From Qingshengfaniella alkalisoli (GTDB lineage: Bacteria; Pseudomonadota; Alphaproteobacteria; Rhodobacterales; Rhodobacteraceae): DNA of 64,000 nucleotides. The DNA lies in the NCBI RefSeq assembly GCF_007855645.1, contig NZ_CP042263.1, positions 186,001 to 250,000 of the forward strand. Direction: 5' to 3'. Made by a program: the position numbers and the translations under genes. Below the pieces are notes generated by a model, which saw nothing but the letters and a program-made list of their open reading frames with translations, did no database searches and was not told where the DNA came from. Of this stretch, positions 43,648 to 51,514 are shown piece by piece; position 1 is the first letter of the stretch, and each line of letters begins with the position of its first letter.

Positions 43648-44886
43648 ATGCAGACTAACAAGAGAAAGCTCGCCATCGTCGGTACGGGCCACCGCGGCGC
43701 TGGTACCTGGGGGCGCGACGCACCCGCAACCTGTGCAGATGACGTCGAACTCGTCGGGTTATGTGACACGAACTCCGCCCGCCTTGCCGTCACGCGCGAC
43801 CGCTTGGGTGCGGCCGATGCAGTGGCATCAACCGACCTGGACGAAATGCTGGACCGCGCGAAGCCCCATACCTTGGTGGTCTGTACACGCGACGATACCC
43901 ACGCCGACATCATCGTGAAGGCGCTGGAATCAGGAATCGATGTCGTCACCGAGAAGCCCATGGCCACGACCGCCGAGGCCTGCCGGCGAATACTCGACGC
44001 CGAAAGGCGCACCGGACGTCACGTGGATGTCGCATTCAACTATCGCTTCGCACCCACATCGCGCAAAATCCGCGAGTTGCTGGCCGAGGGTCGGATCGGC
44101 AAGGTAAGTTCCGTCGATTTCCATTGGTATCTGGATACGCGCCACGGGGCGGATTACTTCCGACGCTGGCATGCGTACAAGAAAAATTCCGGCAGCCTTT
44201 TCGTCCACAAGTCGACGCATCATTTCGATTTGCTCAACTGGTTCATCGACAGCGACCCTGTCCGCGTTTTTGCGCAAGGCAGCTTACGGCGCTACGGGCG
44301 CGCAGGTGAGTTCCGTGGAACCCGTTGCAAAGGGTGCCCGCACGCGGATCGCTGCGAATTTCATCTCGACATATCCAAAGACCCGTGGCTGCACGCCTTG
44401 TATGAAGCGCCTTCCGCCGAGGATGGCTATGTCCGTGATGCCTGCGTGTTCCGCGAAGACATCGACATCTACGATACGATGACCGCCGAACTGCTATATG
44501 AGAACGGGGTGGAAGTGTCCTATTCCTTGAACGCGTTCATGCCGATCGAGGGATATCATCTGGCCTTCAACGGGACCAAGGGTCGCATCGAGGTGCGGAT
44601 GTACGAAAAGCAGGCCTTTGACGCGCCCGTCGGAGAAGATGAAATCCTGATCCTTGGAACCGACCGTTCCGTCGAGCGGATCAAAGTCTCGCATGGTCCC
44701 GGCGGACATTTCGGGGGCGATCCGCTGCTTCACAAGAACCTGTTCGTGCCGGAGGCCGACGATCCGATGAACCAGCGGGCGGGCGCACGGGCGGGCGCAA
44801 TGTCGGTATTGACGGGCGTTGCGGCGACGCGCAGCGCAGAAACCGGCCAGCCTGTCGACGTCCTGCCGCTTCTGGAAGCGGGTTAA
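43648..44886 (+). CDS. Gfo/Idh/MocA family oxidoreductase with a four-cysteine cluster
   Basis: This is a dehydrogenase of 412 residues. The Rossmann domain has IVGTGHRGAGTWG and the EKP motif (VTEKPMATT). The C-terminal domain carries KKNSGSLFVHKSTHHFD, with a likely catalytic histidine. It is longer than ordinary family members because of an insert near residues 220-270 holding Cys227, Cys230, Cys236 and Cys266 (C-x2-C-x5-C-x29-C), a probable metal site. Similar Cys inserts occur in some family members of unknown reaction. It diverges from the TetR gene and lies alone on its strand. Its stop overlaps that of the convergent GntR gene within one TTAA. The substrate is unknown, perhaps that of the TetR-linked importer. 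Confidence 0.88.
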   Translation: MQTNKRKLAIVGTGHRGAGTWGRDAPATCADDVELVGLCDTNSARLAVTRDRLGAADAVASTDLDEMLDRAKPHTLVVCTRDDTHADIIVKALESGIDVVTEKPMATTAEACRRILDAERRTGRHVDVAFNYRFAPTSRKIRELLAEGRIGKVSSVDFHWYLDTRHGADYFRRWHAYKKNSGSLFVHKSTHHFDLLNWFIDSDPVRVFAQGSLRRYGRAGEFRGTRCKGCPHADRCEFHLDISKDPWLHALYEAPSAEDGYVRDACVFREDIDIYDTMTAELLYENGVEVSYSLNAFMPIEGYHLAFNGTKGRIEVRMYEKQAFDAPVGEDEILILGTDRSVERIKVSHGPGGHFGGDPLLHKNLFVPEADDPMNQRAGARAGAMSVLTGVAATRSAETGQPVDVLPLLEAG

Positions 44887-45647
44887 CCGTCGCTCAACCG
44901 AAGCTGCGCCACGAAATCGTAAGTATCGCCGCGATAGACGGAGCGGGTGAATTCCACCACCCGCCCCGATTCCAGGTAGGACGTCCGCTCGATCCGCAGT
45001 CCCGCATCGCGTTCGGCAACACCAAGCAAGCCGGCATCCGCAGCATTCAGATTGATTGCTGAAATCTTCTGAATCGCGCGAACCGGGCGAATCCCACGCC
45101 CGTCCAGTTCCGCATATAGCGAAGTTTCTACGGCAAACGGATCCGGCAGCAATTCGACCGGCAGGCTGGCTCGTTCAATTGCCAGTGGCCGCCCATCCGC
45201 ACGGCGCAATCGACTGATACGCGACACGCGCTCGTCAAGCGACAAGCCCAGAGACAACGTTTCTTCCGGCGAAGGCGAAAACACACCCCGCTCAATCCAT
45301 TCGGATTCGACCGTAAGCCCGCGTTGGCGCATGTCCTCGGTGAAGGAGGTCAATGCAGACAGCGATTGCTCCATCCGCGGCTTCTGTGTGCCCGCCACAA
45401 ACGACCCCGACCCTTGGCGCTGAACAATCAGCCCCTTCTCGGCCAGTTCCCGGAAGGCTTTGCGGACCGTGACGCGCGACAGATTGGTCTTCGCCGCGAT
45501 TTCCCGCTCTGCCGGCAAAGGGCTTTCCGGGACAAGCAACCCCTCAGAAATTCCTTGCTCAATCCGCTTGCGAAGTTGCAGATAGCGCGGCCCGCCATTG
45601 GGCAGAAGCCATGCCTCGGGCGCTAGAAAGGAGGTAATTTCAGTCAT
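44883..45647 (-). CDS. GntR family regulator, HutC subfamily (UTRA domain)
   Basis: This is a regulator of 254 residues. The N-terminal winged helix contains PAEREIAAKTNLSRVTVRKAFRELAEKGLIVQ in two parts. The C-terminal UTRA sensor domain (about 90-245) has RISRLRRADGRPLAIERASL. UTRA domains of the NagR type bind phosphorylated amino sugars. It diverges from murQ, whose product is GlcNAc-6-phosphate, so a phosphorylated amino sugar is the likely inducer. Candidate binding sites are the 11-bp-spaced TACC repeats at 45696, 46723 and 46847. Confidence 0.9.
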   Translation of the reverse strand: MTEITSFLAPEAWLLPNGGPRYLQLRKRIEQGISEGLLVPESPLPAEREIAAKTNLSRVTVRKAFRELAEKGLIVQRQGSGSFVAGTQKPRMEQSLSALTSFTEDMRQRGLTVESEWIERGVFSPSPEETLSLGLSLDERVSRISRLRRADGRPLAIERASLPVELLPDPFAVETSLYAELDGRGIRPVRAIQKISAINLNAADAGLLGVAERDAGLRIERTSYLESGRVVEFTRSVYRGDTYDFVAQLRLSDG

Positions 45648-45695
45648 TCGCGATTAACCCTGTTGCGCCGTCTTCCGCAGCCGGAAATGGTTTGC

Positions 45696-45710
45696 TACCT
45701 TTACAATACC
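45696..45710. promoter_or_regulatory. TACC-N7-TACC direct repeat between GntR and murQ
   Basis: CTACCTTTACAATACC places TACC at 45696-45699 and 45707-45710, exactly 11 bp apart, in the 174-bp gap between the GntR and murQ starts. On the other strand it reads GGTATTGTAAAGGTAG. The same spacing recurs at 46723 and, inverted, at 46847. It is the likely operator of the divergent GntR protein. Confidence 0.45.
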
Positions 45711-45821
45711 TTTCATTCACGTGGCGGCGTCAAGCCCTTTGCCCAAGAATGTCGAACAAATCGCTGTCACCTGTACAACTGGTCTTGCTATGGTCTCAGA
45801 AATCGAACGGAACGAACGCAT

Positions 45822-46721
45822 ATGACAGACAGGGTCACAGAGCAACTCAACCCCGCCTCTGCTGGTATCGACATAGTCGATCCGGTTGCGGCCCTCGACC
45901 GGCTGCAAGCTGCGCAGGAGCAAGCGCTTGCGTCCGTGCGGGCAGCACATGGTCAGATCGCTGCCGCCGCCGATCTTGCCGCCGATCGATGGAACCGGGG
46001 CGGGCGGCTCATCTATGCTGGCGCAGGATCGTCTGGACTGGCCGCAATTTCGGACGCGCTGGAACTGCCCGGCACCTTCGGATTGCCCCCGCACCGCATT
46101 GTTCCCCTGATGGCCGGTGGCATCCCGCAGGACGAAATGCCTGGCGATACAGAGGATTTTCTGGACGAAGACATGTTGTCCGATCTGCACCTTGCCCCTG
46201 CCGATTGCGTACTCGGCATCACGGCAAGCGGCACCACCGCGTTTACAACACAACTACTTGCTTCTGCATCGGAAATGGGTAGCGCGACCATCGCGGTCGC
46301 CAATAATGTCAGCGCCCCGATCTTCGAGTTCGCCGACATCTCGATCCTGTTGGAAACGCCGCCCGAAATTGTCGCGGGGTCGACCCGTATGGGTACCGGC
46401 ACAGCACAGAAAGCGGCGATGAACATGTTCTCGACGCTGCTGGGCATCAAACTGGGGCATATCCACGACGGCATGATGATCAACCTGCGCGCGGACAACG
46501 CCAAGCTACGACAGCGCGCGGCGGGGATCGTCATGCGAATCGCGGATGTGGAAGTCGATGCGGCGGTCGCCGCGCTGACCATGACAGACAGTTCAGTGAA
46601 AGAGGCGGTGTTGTATTGCTTGGGGGTAACCGGATCCACTGAACGTCGGTTACTGCTCGACCGGCATAGGGGCATCCTTCGCGCGGCCTTGTCTGAGCTA
46701 GAGGCTGAGTCACCCGGTTAG
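45822..46721 (+). CDS. murQ: N-acetylmuramic acid 6-phosphate etherase, divergent MurQ type
   Basis: This is a SIS-fold lyase of 299 residues. It has GGRLIYAGAGSSGLAAISDA, the MurQ-type ELPGTFG segment (Glu81), and STRMGTGTAQKAAMNMFST in the C-terminal half. Glu81 and Glu111 occupy the positions of the two glutamates important in E. coli MurQ. MurQ removes the D-lactyl ether from MurNAc-6-phosphate, giving GlcNAc-6-phosphate. It is divergent: GAGSSG replaces GAGTSGR and ELPGTF replaces ECPPTF, so a related substrate is possible. No PTS gene is present; the kinase encoded next probably supplies the phosphate. An upstream in-frame extension of 53 codons is rejected. Confidence 0.82.
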   Translation: MTDRVTEQLNPASAGIDIVDPVAALDRLQAAQEQALASVRAAHGQIAAAADLAADRWNRGGRLIYAGAGSSGLAAISDALELPGTFGLPPHRIVPLMAGGIPQDEMPGDTEDFLDEDMLSDLHLAPADCVLGITASGTTAFTTQLLASASEMGSATIAVANNVSAPIFEFADISILLETPPEIVAGSTRMGTGTAQKAAMNMFSTLLGIKLGHIHDGMMINLRADNAKLRQRAAGIVMRIADVEVDAAVAALTMTDSSVKEAVLYCLGVTGSTERRLLLDRHRGILRAALSELEAESPG

Positions 46722-46722
46722 A

Positions 46723-46737
46723 TACCACTGAAATACC
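46723..46737. promoter_or_regulatory. TACC-N7-TACC direct repeat after murQ
   Basis: GATACCACTGAAATACCACC holds TACC at 46723-46726 and 46734-46737, again exactly 11 bp apart, directly after the murQ stop in the 160-bp gap before the kinase gene. It probably belongs with the sites at 45696 and 46847 as a set of regulator half-sites. Confidence 0.45.
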
Positions 46738-46846
46738 ACCGAGGAGCGGAGGATTCCTGTCTTCGTGGTCGCAAGGGCCAGGATTTTATACAGCGCAACA
46801 GCCAGTTAAGGAATTTCAAGAAATCTGTTTACTCCGGTCCTATTTT

Positions 46847-46862
46847 GGTTACTGTTTGGTAT
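46847..46862. promoter_or_regulatory. GGTTA-N6-GGTAT direct repeat before the kinase operon
   Basis: TTTTGGTTACTGTTTGGTAT has GGTT at 46847 and GGTA at 46858, 11 bp apart, opposite in orientation to the sites at 45696 and 46723. It ends 19 bp before the GTG start of the kinase gene, so a bound protein would block transcription or initiation of the long downstream operon. Confidence 0.45.
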
Positions 46863-46881
46863 TACTGAACAGGGGAATGCC

Positions 46882-47820
46882 GTGGCCGAAGATCTAGGGT
46901 CCATTTGCTGCTTCGATATCGGTGGGTCGTATATCCGCTACGGCGTGCCGTGTGCTGATGGCGATGTTGTCGAACAGGGCCGCGTGTCGACACCGACTGC
47001 GAGTTGGAAGGCCCTTGTCGCCGCCTTGCGCAACGCATGTGATGAGACCGATGCGCAGATCGCTTCACTGTCGCTTGCGGGGGCTTTCCCGCCCGATGGC
47101 GGAAGCGCGGATGTCGCCAACATCCCCTGCCTGAACGGGCGTGATGTCCAGGGCGATCTGGCCCGAGCAATGGGCTGCAAGGTTCTGGTGACCAATGACG
47201 CCGATTGCTTTGCCCTGGCGGAGGCGCATCTGGGTGCGGCGAAGAACCAACCTATCGTATTTGGTGCCATCATCGGCTCCGGCGTGGGTGGTGGCGTCGT
47301 CATCAACGGGGAATTGTTGCGCGGATTTGGCGGGATCAGCGGCGAGTGGGGGCATGGGCCGGTTCTCGATGCAACGCTCGGCGGGCTGTTGCCAGATACC
47401 GAACCCCTGGCCTGCGGATGCGGACAAAACGGCTGTATCGATGCGGTGTGCTCCGCACGCGGGATGGAAAAGCTGCACCTCCAACTCAACAACGACGCCC
47501 TCACCAGCCTAGAGATTACACGTAGGTGGAAAGCCGGTGACGCCCAAGCCACCCGCACCATCGACGTCTATACCCGATACCTTGCACAAAGCCTTTCCGT
47601 CATCGTCAACACGCTTGGGCCGCACATCATCCCGGTAGGCGGCGGGCTGTCCTCCGAACCAACGCTGATCGAGATGATCGACAGGCAGCTCCGCGAAATG
47701 GTTCTGGCGGATTTCGCGTCTCCGGTCGTGGTTCCTGGCCATCTCTCCGCGAATGGCGGTCTGGTCGGCGCGGGGATCGTCGCGGCACAACATCTGCATC
47801 ACAAGGAGTCCGCGACATGA
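46882..47820 (+). CDS. ROK family sugar kinase, probably amino-sugar kinase
   Basis: This is a kinase of 312 residues. The ATP-binding FDIGGSYIR opens the protein. The catalytic Asp is in VTNDADCFALAEAHLG. The ROK zinc site reads CGCGQNGCID, preceded by GGISGEWGHGPVLD. ROK members phosphorylate glucose, ManNAc or GlcNAc at C6. Beside murQ and an ABC importer, this one most likely phosphorylates imported GlcNAc, MurNAc or a MurNAc-containing sugar. The start is GTG at 46882 after AGGGGA. It overlaps cutC by 4 bp (ATGA) and heads a seven-gene operon. Confidence 0.88.
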   Translation: MAEDLGSICCFDIGGSYIRYGVPCADGDVVEQGRVSTPTASWKALVAALRNACDETDAQIASLSLAGAFPPDGGSADVANIPCLNGRDVQGDLARAMGCKVLVTNDADCFALAEAHLGAAKNQPIVFGAIIGSGVGGGVVINGELLRGFGGISGEWGHGPVLDATLGGLLPDTEPLACGCGQNGCIDAVCSARGMEKLHLQLNNDALTSLEITRRWKAGDAQATRTIDVYTRYLAQSLSVIVNTLGPHIIPVGGGLSSEPTLIEMIDRQLREMVLADFASPVVVPGHLSANGGLVGAGIVAAQHLHHKESAT

Positions 47821-48551
47821 GTCTTCTTGAGGTCTGTGTGGACACTTATGACGACGCCCTGGCCGCGCGTGATGCAGGCGCCGACCGGCTGGAGCTATGT
47901 TCGGCCCTTGGCGTTGGGGGATTGACGCCGTCGATCGGACTGATGCGCAAGACGGCCGGCATCGGCATCCCTGTCTTTGCGATGATCCGCCCGCGCGATG
48001 GAAGTTTCACCTACGGACCAAACGATGTACAGATCATGCGCGACGACATCGAAGCGGCCAAGGATGCGGGGCTGGACGGCATCGTTACAGGCGCATTGAC
48101 CGCCAATGGCGATCTCGATGAAACAGTTCTGGCCAAGTTGCTAGATCACGCCGCCCCCTTGCCCGTGACACTGCATCGCGCCTTCGATCTGGTTCGCGAC
48201 CCCGAGACCGCGCTCGAGCGCGCAATTGCCCTTGGATTCAAGCGCATCCTGACATCCGGCCAAACAGCCGCGGCAACAGACGGAACCCCCCTTATTGCCG
48301 AGTTGATCACCAAGGCGGCCGGACGGATCACGATCATGCCGGGCAGCGGGATCAATCCTGCAAATGTCGAGCAGATCATGCGCCGGACCCGCGCCGCTGA
48401 GATCCATGCGTCCTGTTCCGCGATGGCGGGAGCGGTCGGCAAGTTGGTGGAACTCGGCTTCGTACCAGAAAGCGGTCACCGCGCGGTCGATCCCGCGCGG
48501 GTAACTGCCATGAAAAAGAAGATGCAAAACCTGCAGGAGAGTGTTCAGTGA
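47817..48551 (+). CDS. cutC: CutC family TIM-barrel protein
   Basis: This is a protein of 244 residues with full CutC hallmarks: EVCVDTYDDALAARDAGADR at the start, MIRPRDGSFTY, TLHRAFD and ILTSGQ, then MPGSGI. The family is named for copper homeostasis, but the role of bacterial CutC in copper handling is disputed, and its TIM-barrel fold suggests an enzyme. Here it is coupled by 4-bp overlaps between a sugar kinase and an oxidoreductase. A step in amino-sugar or lactyl-sugar metabolism is therefore more likely than metal handling. No copper gene is near. Confidence 0.9.
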   Translation: MSLLEVCVDTYDDALAARDAGADRLELCSALGVGGLTPSIGLMRKTAGIGIPVFAMIRPRDGSFTYGPNDVQIMRDDIEAAKDAGLDGIVTGALTANGDLDETVLAKLLDHAAPLPVTLHRAFDLVRDPETALERAIALGFKRILTSGQTAAATDGTPLIAELITKAAGRITIMPGSGINPANVEQIMRRTRAAEIHASCSAMAGAVGKLVELGFVPESGHRAVDPARVTAMKKKMQNLQESVQ

Positions 48552-49744
48552 AAGTCGGAATAGTCGGGCTTGGCGCGCGGATCTCGCATGTCGCCGCCCT
48601 GTTCAAGAAATCCAAGCCGGATTACCAGTTCGTCGCCTATTGCGACCCGACGCCCGCCGGGCTGGACTACCTTGAACAGCAAAGCGGCGACCGGCTGACA
48701 TCGTATGACCGGTTGGATCAGATGCTGAAGGCCGAAAAGCTGGACATGCTGATGATCGGCTCGCCCAACCATTTGCATATCGACCATCTGCGCGACGCGC
48801 TGAAATCCGATGTGCCCTATATCTTCACCGAGAAGCCCGTGGTCATCGACGAAGACCAGACCTGGGAATTGCTCGAACTGATGCGCGACAATGGCGGGCA
48901 TCGCCGCGTGATGATCGGACTCGTCCTGCGCTATTCGCCGCTCTACGTCGCGTTGAAAGATGTGCAGGCCAAAGGACAGTTGGGCAAGATCGTGTCCATC
49001 GAGGCGGCCGAACATATCGGCGCGTATCATGGCAGCTTCTTCATGCATGACTGGCGACGATACTCGAAATTCTCGGGCGGCTTCATGCTGGAAAAATGCT
49101 GCCACGACATTGACCTGTATCAGGGCGTCGTCGGGCAACGACCCAAATACATCTCCAGCTTCGGAGGGCGCAAAAGCTTTGTCCCCGAGAACCGTCCCGA
49201 AACCGCGCCCGATTTCGATGCGATCAGCGCAGAGGTGCTGGGCGGGGAAGTCACCCGCGTCAACCCGTTCCGCCCGCGCTGGGGCGGGGGCAATTCGGAC
49301 TTTGAAAGCGACGGCGACATCATCGACTATCAAATCGCCAATGTAGAATATGAAGACGGCTCCGTCATGGCATTTCATTGCAACATGAACGTGCCCGATG
49401 AATTCCGTCGCTTTGCAATTATCGGCACGCGCGGCATGGCGGAGGGCGATTTCATCCGCAACACGTTCAAGGTCACGGACGCCTTCACGACGCGCACCCT
49501 GCAAGACAGCGCGGCGGTGTCCTCGACCGGCCGTGCCAATCATTACGGCGCGGATGACATGATGGCGCGCGATATTGCGGCGTTCATCGAAGACGGTGTT
49601 CCGCTCAAGGTGACAGTGCTCGACGCGCTTGAAGCGGGGTTGACCGCGATCAAGATGGATGAGGCACGGCTCGAACGCAAAGTCATAGACATGACAGATA
49701 CATGGGCGAAGTTCGACAGCTTCGGCCTTAGGAAGGGCGATTGA
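48548..49744 (+). CDS. Gfo/Idh/MocA family oxidoreductase
   Basis: This is a dehydrogenase of 398 residues with Rossmann motif VGIVGLGARISHVAAL, EKP motif (FTEKPVVID), and the C-terminal segment FSGGFMLEKCCHDIDLYQGV, which places a likely catalytic histidine. The GTG start overlaps the cutC stop (GTGA). Some family relatives are NAD-dependent glycosidases (GH109), which would suit an amino-sugar cluster, but I see no sequence feature that decides this. It is followed after one base by the importer permeases. Confidence 0.88.
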   Translation: MKVGIVGLGARISHVAALFKKSKPDYQFVAYCDPTPAGLDYLEQQSGDRLTSYDRLDQMLKAEKLDMLMIGSPNHLHIDHLRDALKSDVPYIFTEKPVVIDEDQTWELLELMRDNGGHRRVMIGLVLRYSPLYVALKDVQAKGQLGKIVSIEAAEHIGAYHGSFFMHDWRRYSKFSGGFMLEKCCHDIDLYQGVVGQRPKYISSFGGRKSFVPENRPETAPDFDAISAEVLGGEVTRVNPFRPRWGGGNSDFESDGDIIDYQIANVEYEDGSVMAFHCNMNVPDEFRRFAIIGTRGMAEGDFIRNTFKVTDAFTTRTLQDSAAVSSTGRANHYGADDMMARDIAAFIEDGVPLKVTVLDALEAGLTAIKMDEARLERKVIDMTDTWAKFDSFGLRKGD

Positions 49745-49745
49745 T

Positions 49746-50636
49746 ATGGCGACCGCATCCAAGAAGACGGACTGGTTCCCCTATCTGCTGCTGATCCCGG
49801 CCAGTATGGTGACACTGATCATCGTGGCCTGGCCGCTGGCAGAAACGATCCGGCTGTCCTTCACCAACTCATCCATGAGCCCCGTCGAGAGTTATGTGGG
49901 ATTTGAGAACTACCAGACCATGTTCTCGCGCCGCTTCCCCGAGGTGATCGCACGGACGTTCTACTGGATGGTGCTGTCGGTGGGGATCAAGATGGTTCTG
50001 GGCACGCTCGGGGCGGTCTTGCTGAATGCAGCAGTGCCGGGCCGGACACTCTTTCGCGTGCTGGTCATGCCGCCCTGGGTCGTGCCGATCGCCGTGGGCG
50101 TGTTCATCTGGGGCTGGATGTATAACGGCCAGTTCGGGATGATCTCGGGACTGGGCCAACGCATCGGCCTGTTGTCCGGCCCGTTCGAGTTTCTTGCCAC
50201 GAAGAACTCCGCCTTCCTGTCCACCGTGGTTACGGATGTATGGATCGGAACGCCGTTGGTCACCGTCTACCTGCTGGCGGCGATGCAGGGCATATCGCCC
50301 GACCTGCACGAAGCGGCTTGGACGGACGGGGCATCACGCCTCTACCGGTTCCGCCGCATCACGCTGCCCCTGATCATGCCCGCGATTGCCACCATGTCGC
50401 TGCTATCGGCTATCTGGACGTTCAATTCCTTCGACATCATCTGGATCCTGACCGAAGGCGGTCCGCGCAACGCGACGACGACGATGATCATCGACACCTA
50501 CAAGACCGCGATCAGTCGCTTCAAATACGGTGAAGGTGCGGCGCGCGCCGTGATGATCGTGATCTTCCTGTCGCTGTTCTCGGCCTTCTATTTCCTGATG
50601 ATCTCCAAACTCGCCAAGCGGGAGCAAGACCTATGA
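49746..50636 (+). CDS. ABC sugar importer permease (MalF/UgpA type), amino-sugar operon
   Basis: This is a membrane protein of 296 residues with six hydrophobic segments and EAA loop HEAAWTDGASRLYRFRRITL. It starts one base after the oxidoreductase stop and overlaps the second permease by 4 bp. With the downstream permease, binding protein and ATPase it forms a complete CUT1 importer. The associated kinase, MurQ and GH20 suggest GlcNAc-, chitobiose- or MurNAc-containing substrates. Confidence 0.92.
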   Translation: MATASKKTDWFPYLLLIPASMVTLIIVAWPLAETIRLSFTNSSMSPVESYVGFENYQTMFSRRFPEVIARTFYWMVLSVGIKMVLGTLGAVLLNAAVPGRTLFRVLVMPPWVVPIAVGVFIWGWMYNGQFGMISGLGQRIGLLSGPFEFLATKNSAFLSTVVTDVWIGTPLVTVYLLAAMQGISPDLHEAAWTDGASRLYRFRRITLPLIMPAIATMSLLSAIWTFNSFDIIWILTEGGPRNATTTMIIDTYKTAISRFKYGEGAARAVMIVIFLSLFSAFYFLMISKLAKREQDL

Positions 50637-51475
50637 TCAACAAGTACCGCTGGTGGGAATATGTGCTGATCTACACGGGCATCGCGATGTTCCTGACATT
50701 CGTGCTGGCCCCGTTCGTCGAAGCCTTCGTCGTCTCGATGCGCCCGCTGGATGCGCTGTTCTCGATCCCATATCGCTTCATCACCGATGAGATGAGTTTT
50801 GACGCCTATTTCACCATGTGGAAGTCGGTGCCGCTGCTCTGGCGCTACATGCTGAACTCTTTCGGGATTGCGGCAGCTGTGACTGCGCTTGCCCTTTTGG
50901 CAATCATTCCTGCCGCCTATGCCTTCGCCCGGTTCGAATTCAAAGGCCGGGACACGCTGCTGGCGGCATTCCTTGCAGTGAACATGGTGTCGGGCGCCGT
51001 TCTGATCATTCCGCTTTACAAGGTGATGCAGCAGCTTGGCCTTCTGAACACCTATTTCGCGATGATCGCGCCGGGCACAGCTTTCGTGATCCCCACCGGG
51101 ATCTGGCTGCTGCGGTCCTATCTGATGCGTATTCCCCGCGAATTGGAGGAAGCCGCGCTGGTGGACGGTGCCGGGCGCATCTACACGCTGATCCGGGTGA
51201 TCATCCCCGTTGCGCTTCCGGGCATCATGGTCGTGGCCATCGCCACCTTCATCACCGCCTATGCCCAGCAATTCCTGTTCGCGTTGACCTTCAACTCGAC
51301 CAACGCGCTCAACCCCCTTCCGGTCGGGCTGTTCCAGTTCTTCGGGCGTCAGGACGTCGTCTGGAACGAGCTCATGGCCGCAAGCCTGGTCGGCATCCTG
51401 CCGGTGCTGATCGTCTATGTCTTCCTCCAGAAATACATCGTTGCCGGTCTGACGGCAGGCGCGGTGAAGGAGTAA
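50633..51475 (+). CDS. ABC sugar importer permease (MalG/UgpE type), amino-sugar operon
   Basis: This is the second permease, 280 residues with six hydrophobic segments. The EAA loop reads EEAALVDGAGRIYTLIRVII, and the C-terminus YIVAGLTAGAVKE is typical of the MalG branch. It overlaps the first permease by 4 bp. The gap to the binding-protein start is 39 bp and contains its ribosome site. Confidence 0.93.
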   Translation: MINKYRWWEYVLIYTGIAMFLTFVLAPFVEAFVVSMRPLDALFSIPYRFITDEMSFDAYFTMWKSVPLLWRYMLNSFGIAAAVTALALLAIIPAAYAFARFEFKGRDTLLAAFLAVNMVSGAVLIIPLYKVMQQLGLLNTYFAMIAPGTAFVIPTGIWLLRSYLMRIPRELEEAALVDGAGRIYTLIRVIIPVALPGIMVVAIATFITAYAQQFLFALTFNSTNALNPLPVGLFQFFGRQDVVWNELMAASLVGILPVLIVYVFLQKYIVAGLTAGAVKE

Positions 51476-51514
51476 GGCCGAATGTCTCCAACCAATCCAA
51501 ACAGGGAGCTAAGA

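Noticed and set aside
45626-45640. AAAGGAGGTAATTT, an ideal-looking ribosome site on the + strand
   Set aside because: It lies inside the start of the GntR coding region on the opposite strand and is not followed by a plausible + strand gene.
46741-46846. A small gene in the gap between murQ and the kinase (GGAGCGGAGG looks like a ribosome site)
   Set aside because: No start codon follows at suitable distance with a frame of useful length; the gap is better explained by the repeats and promoter.
47817-48551. CutC read as evidence of a copper-resistance island
   Set aside because: No copper transporter, oxidase or metal regulator is nearby, and the gene is coupled to sugar genes.
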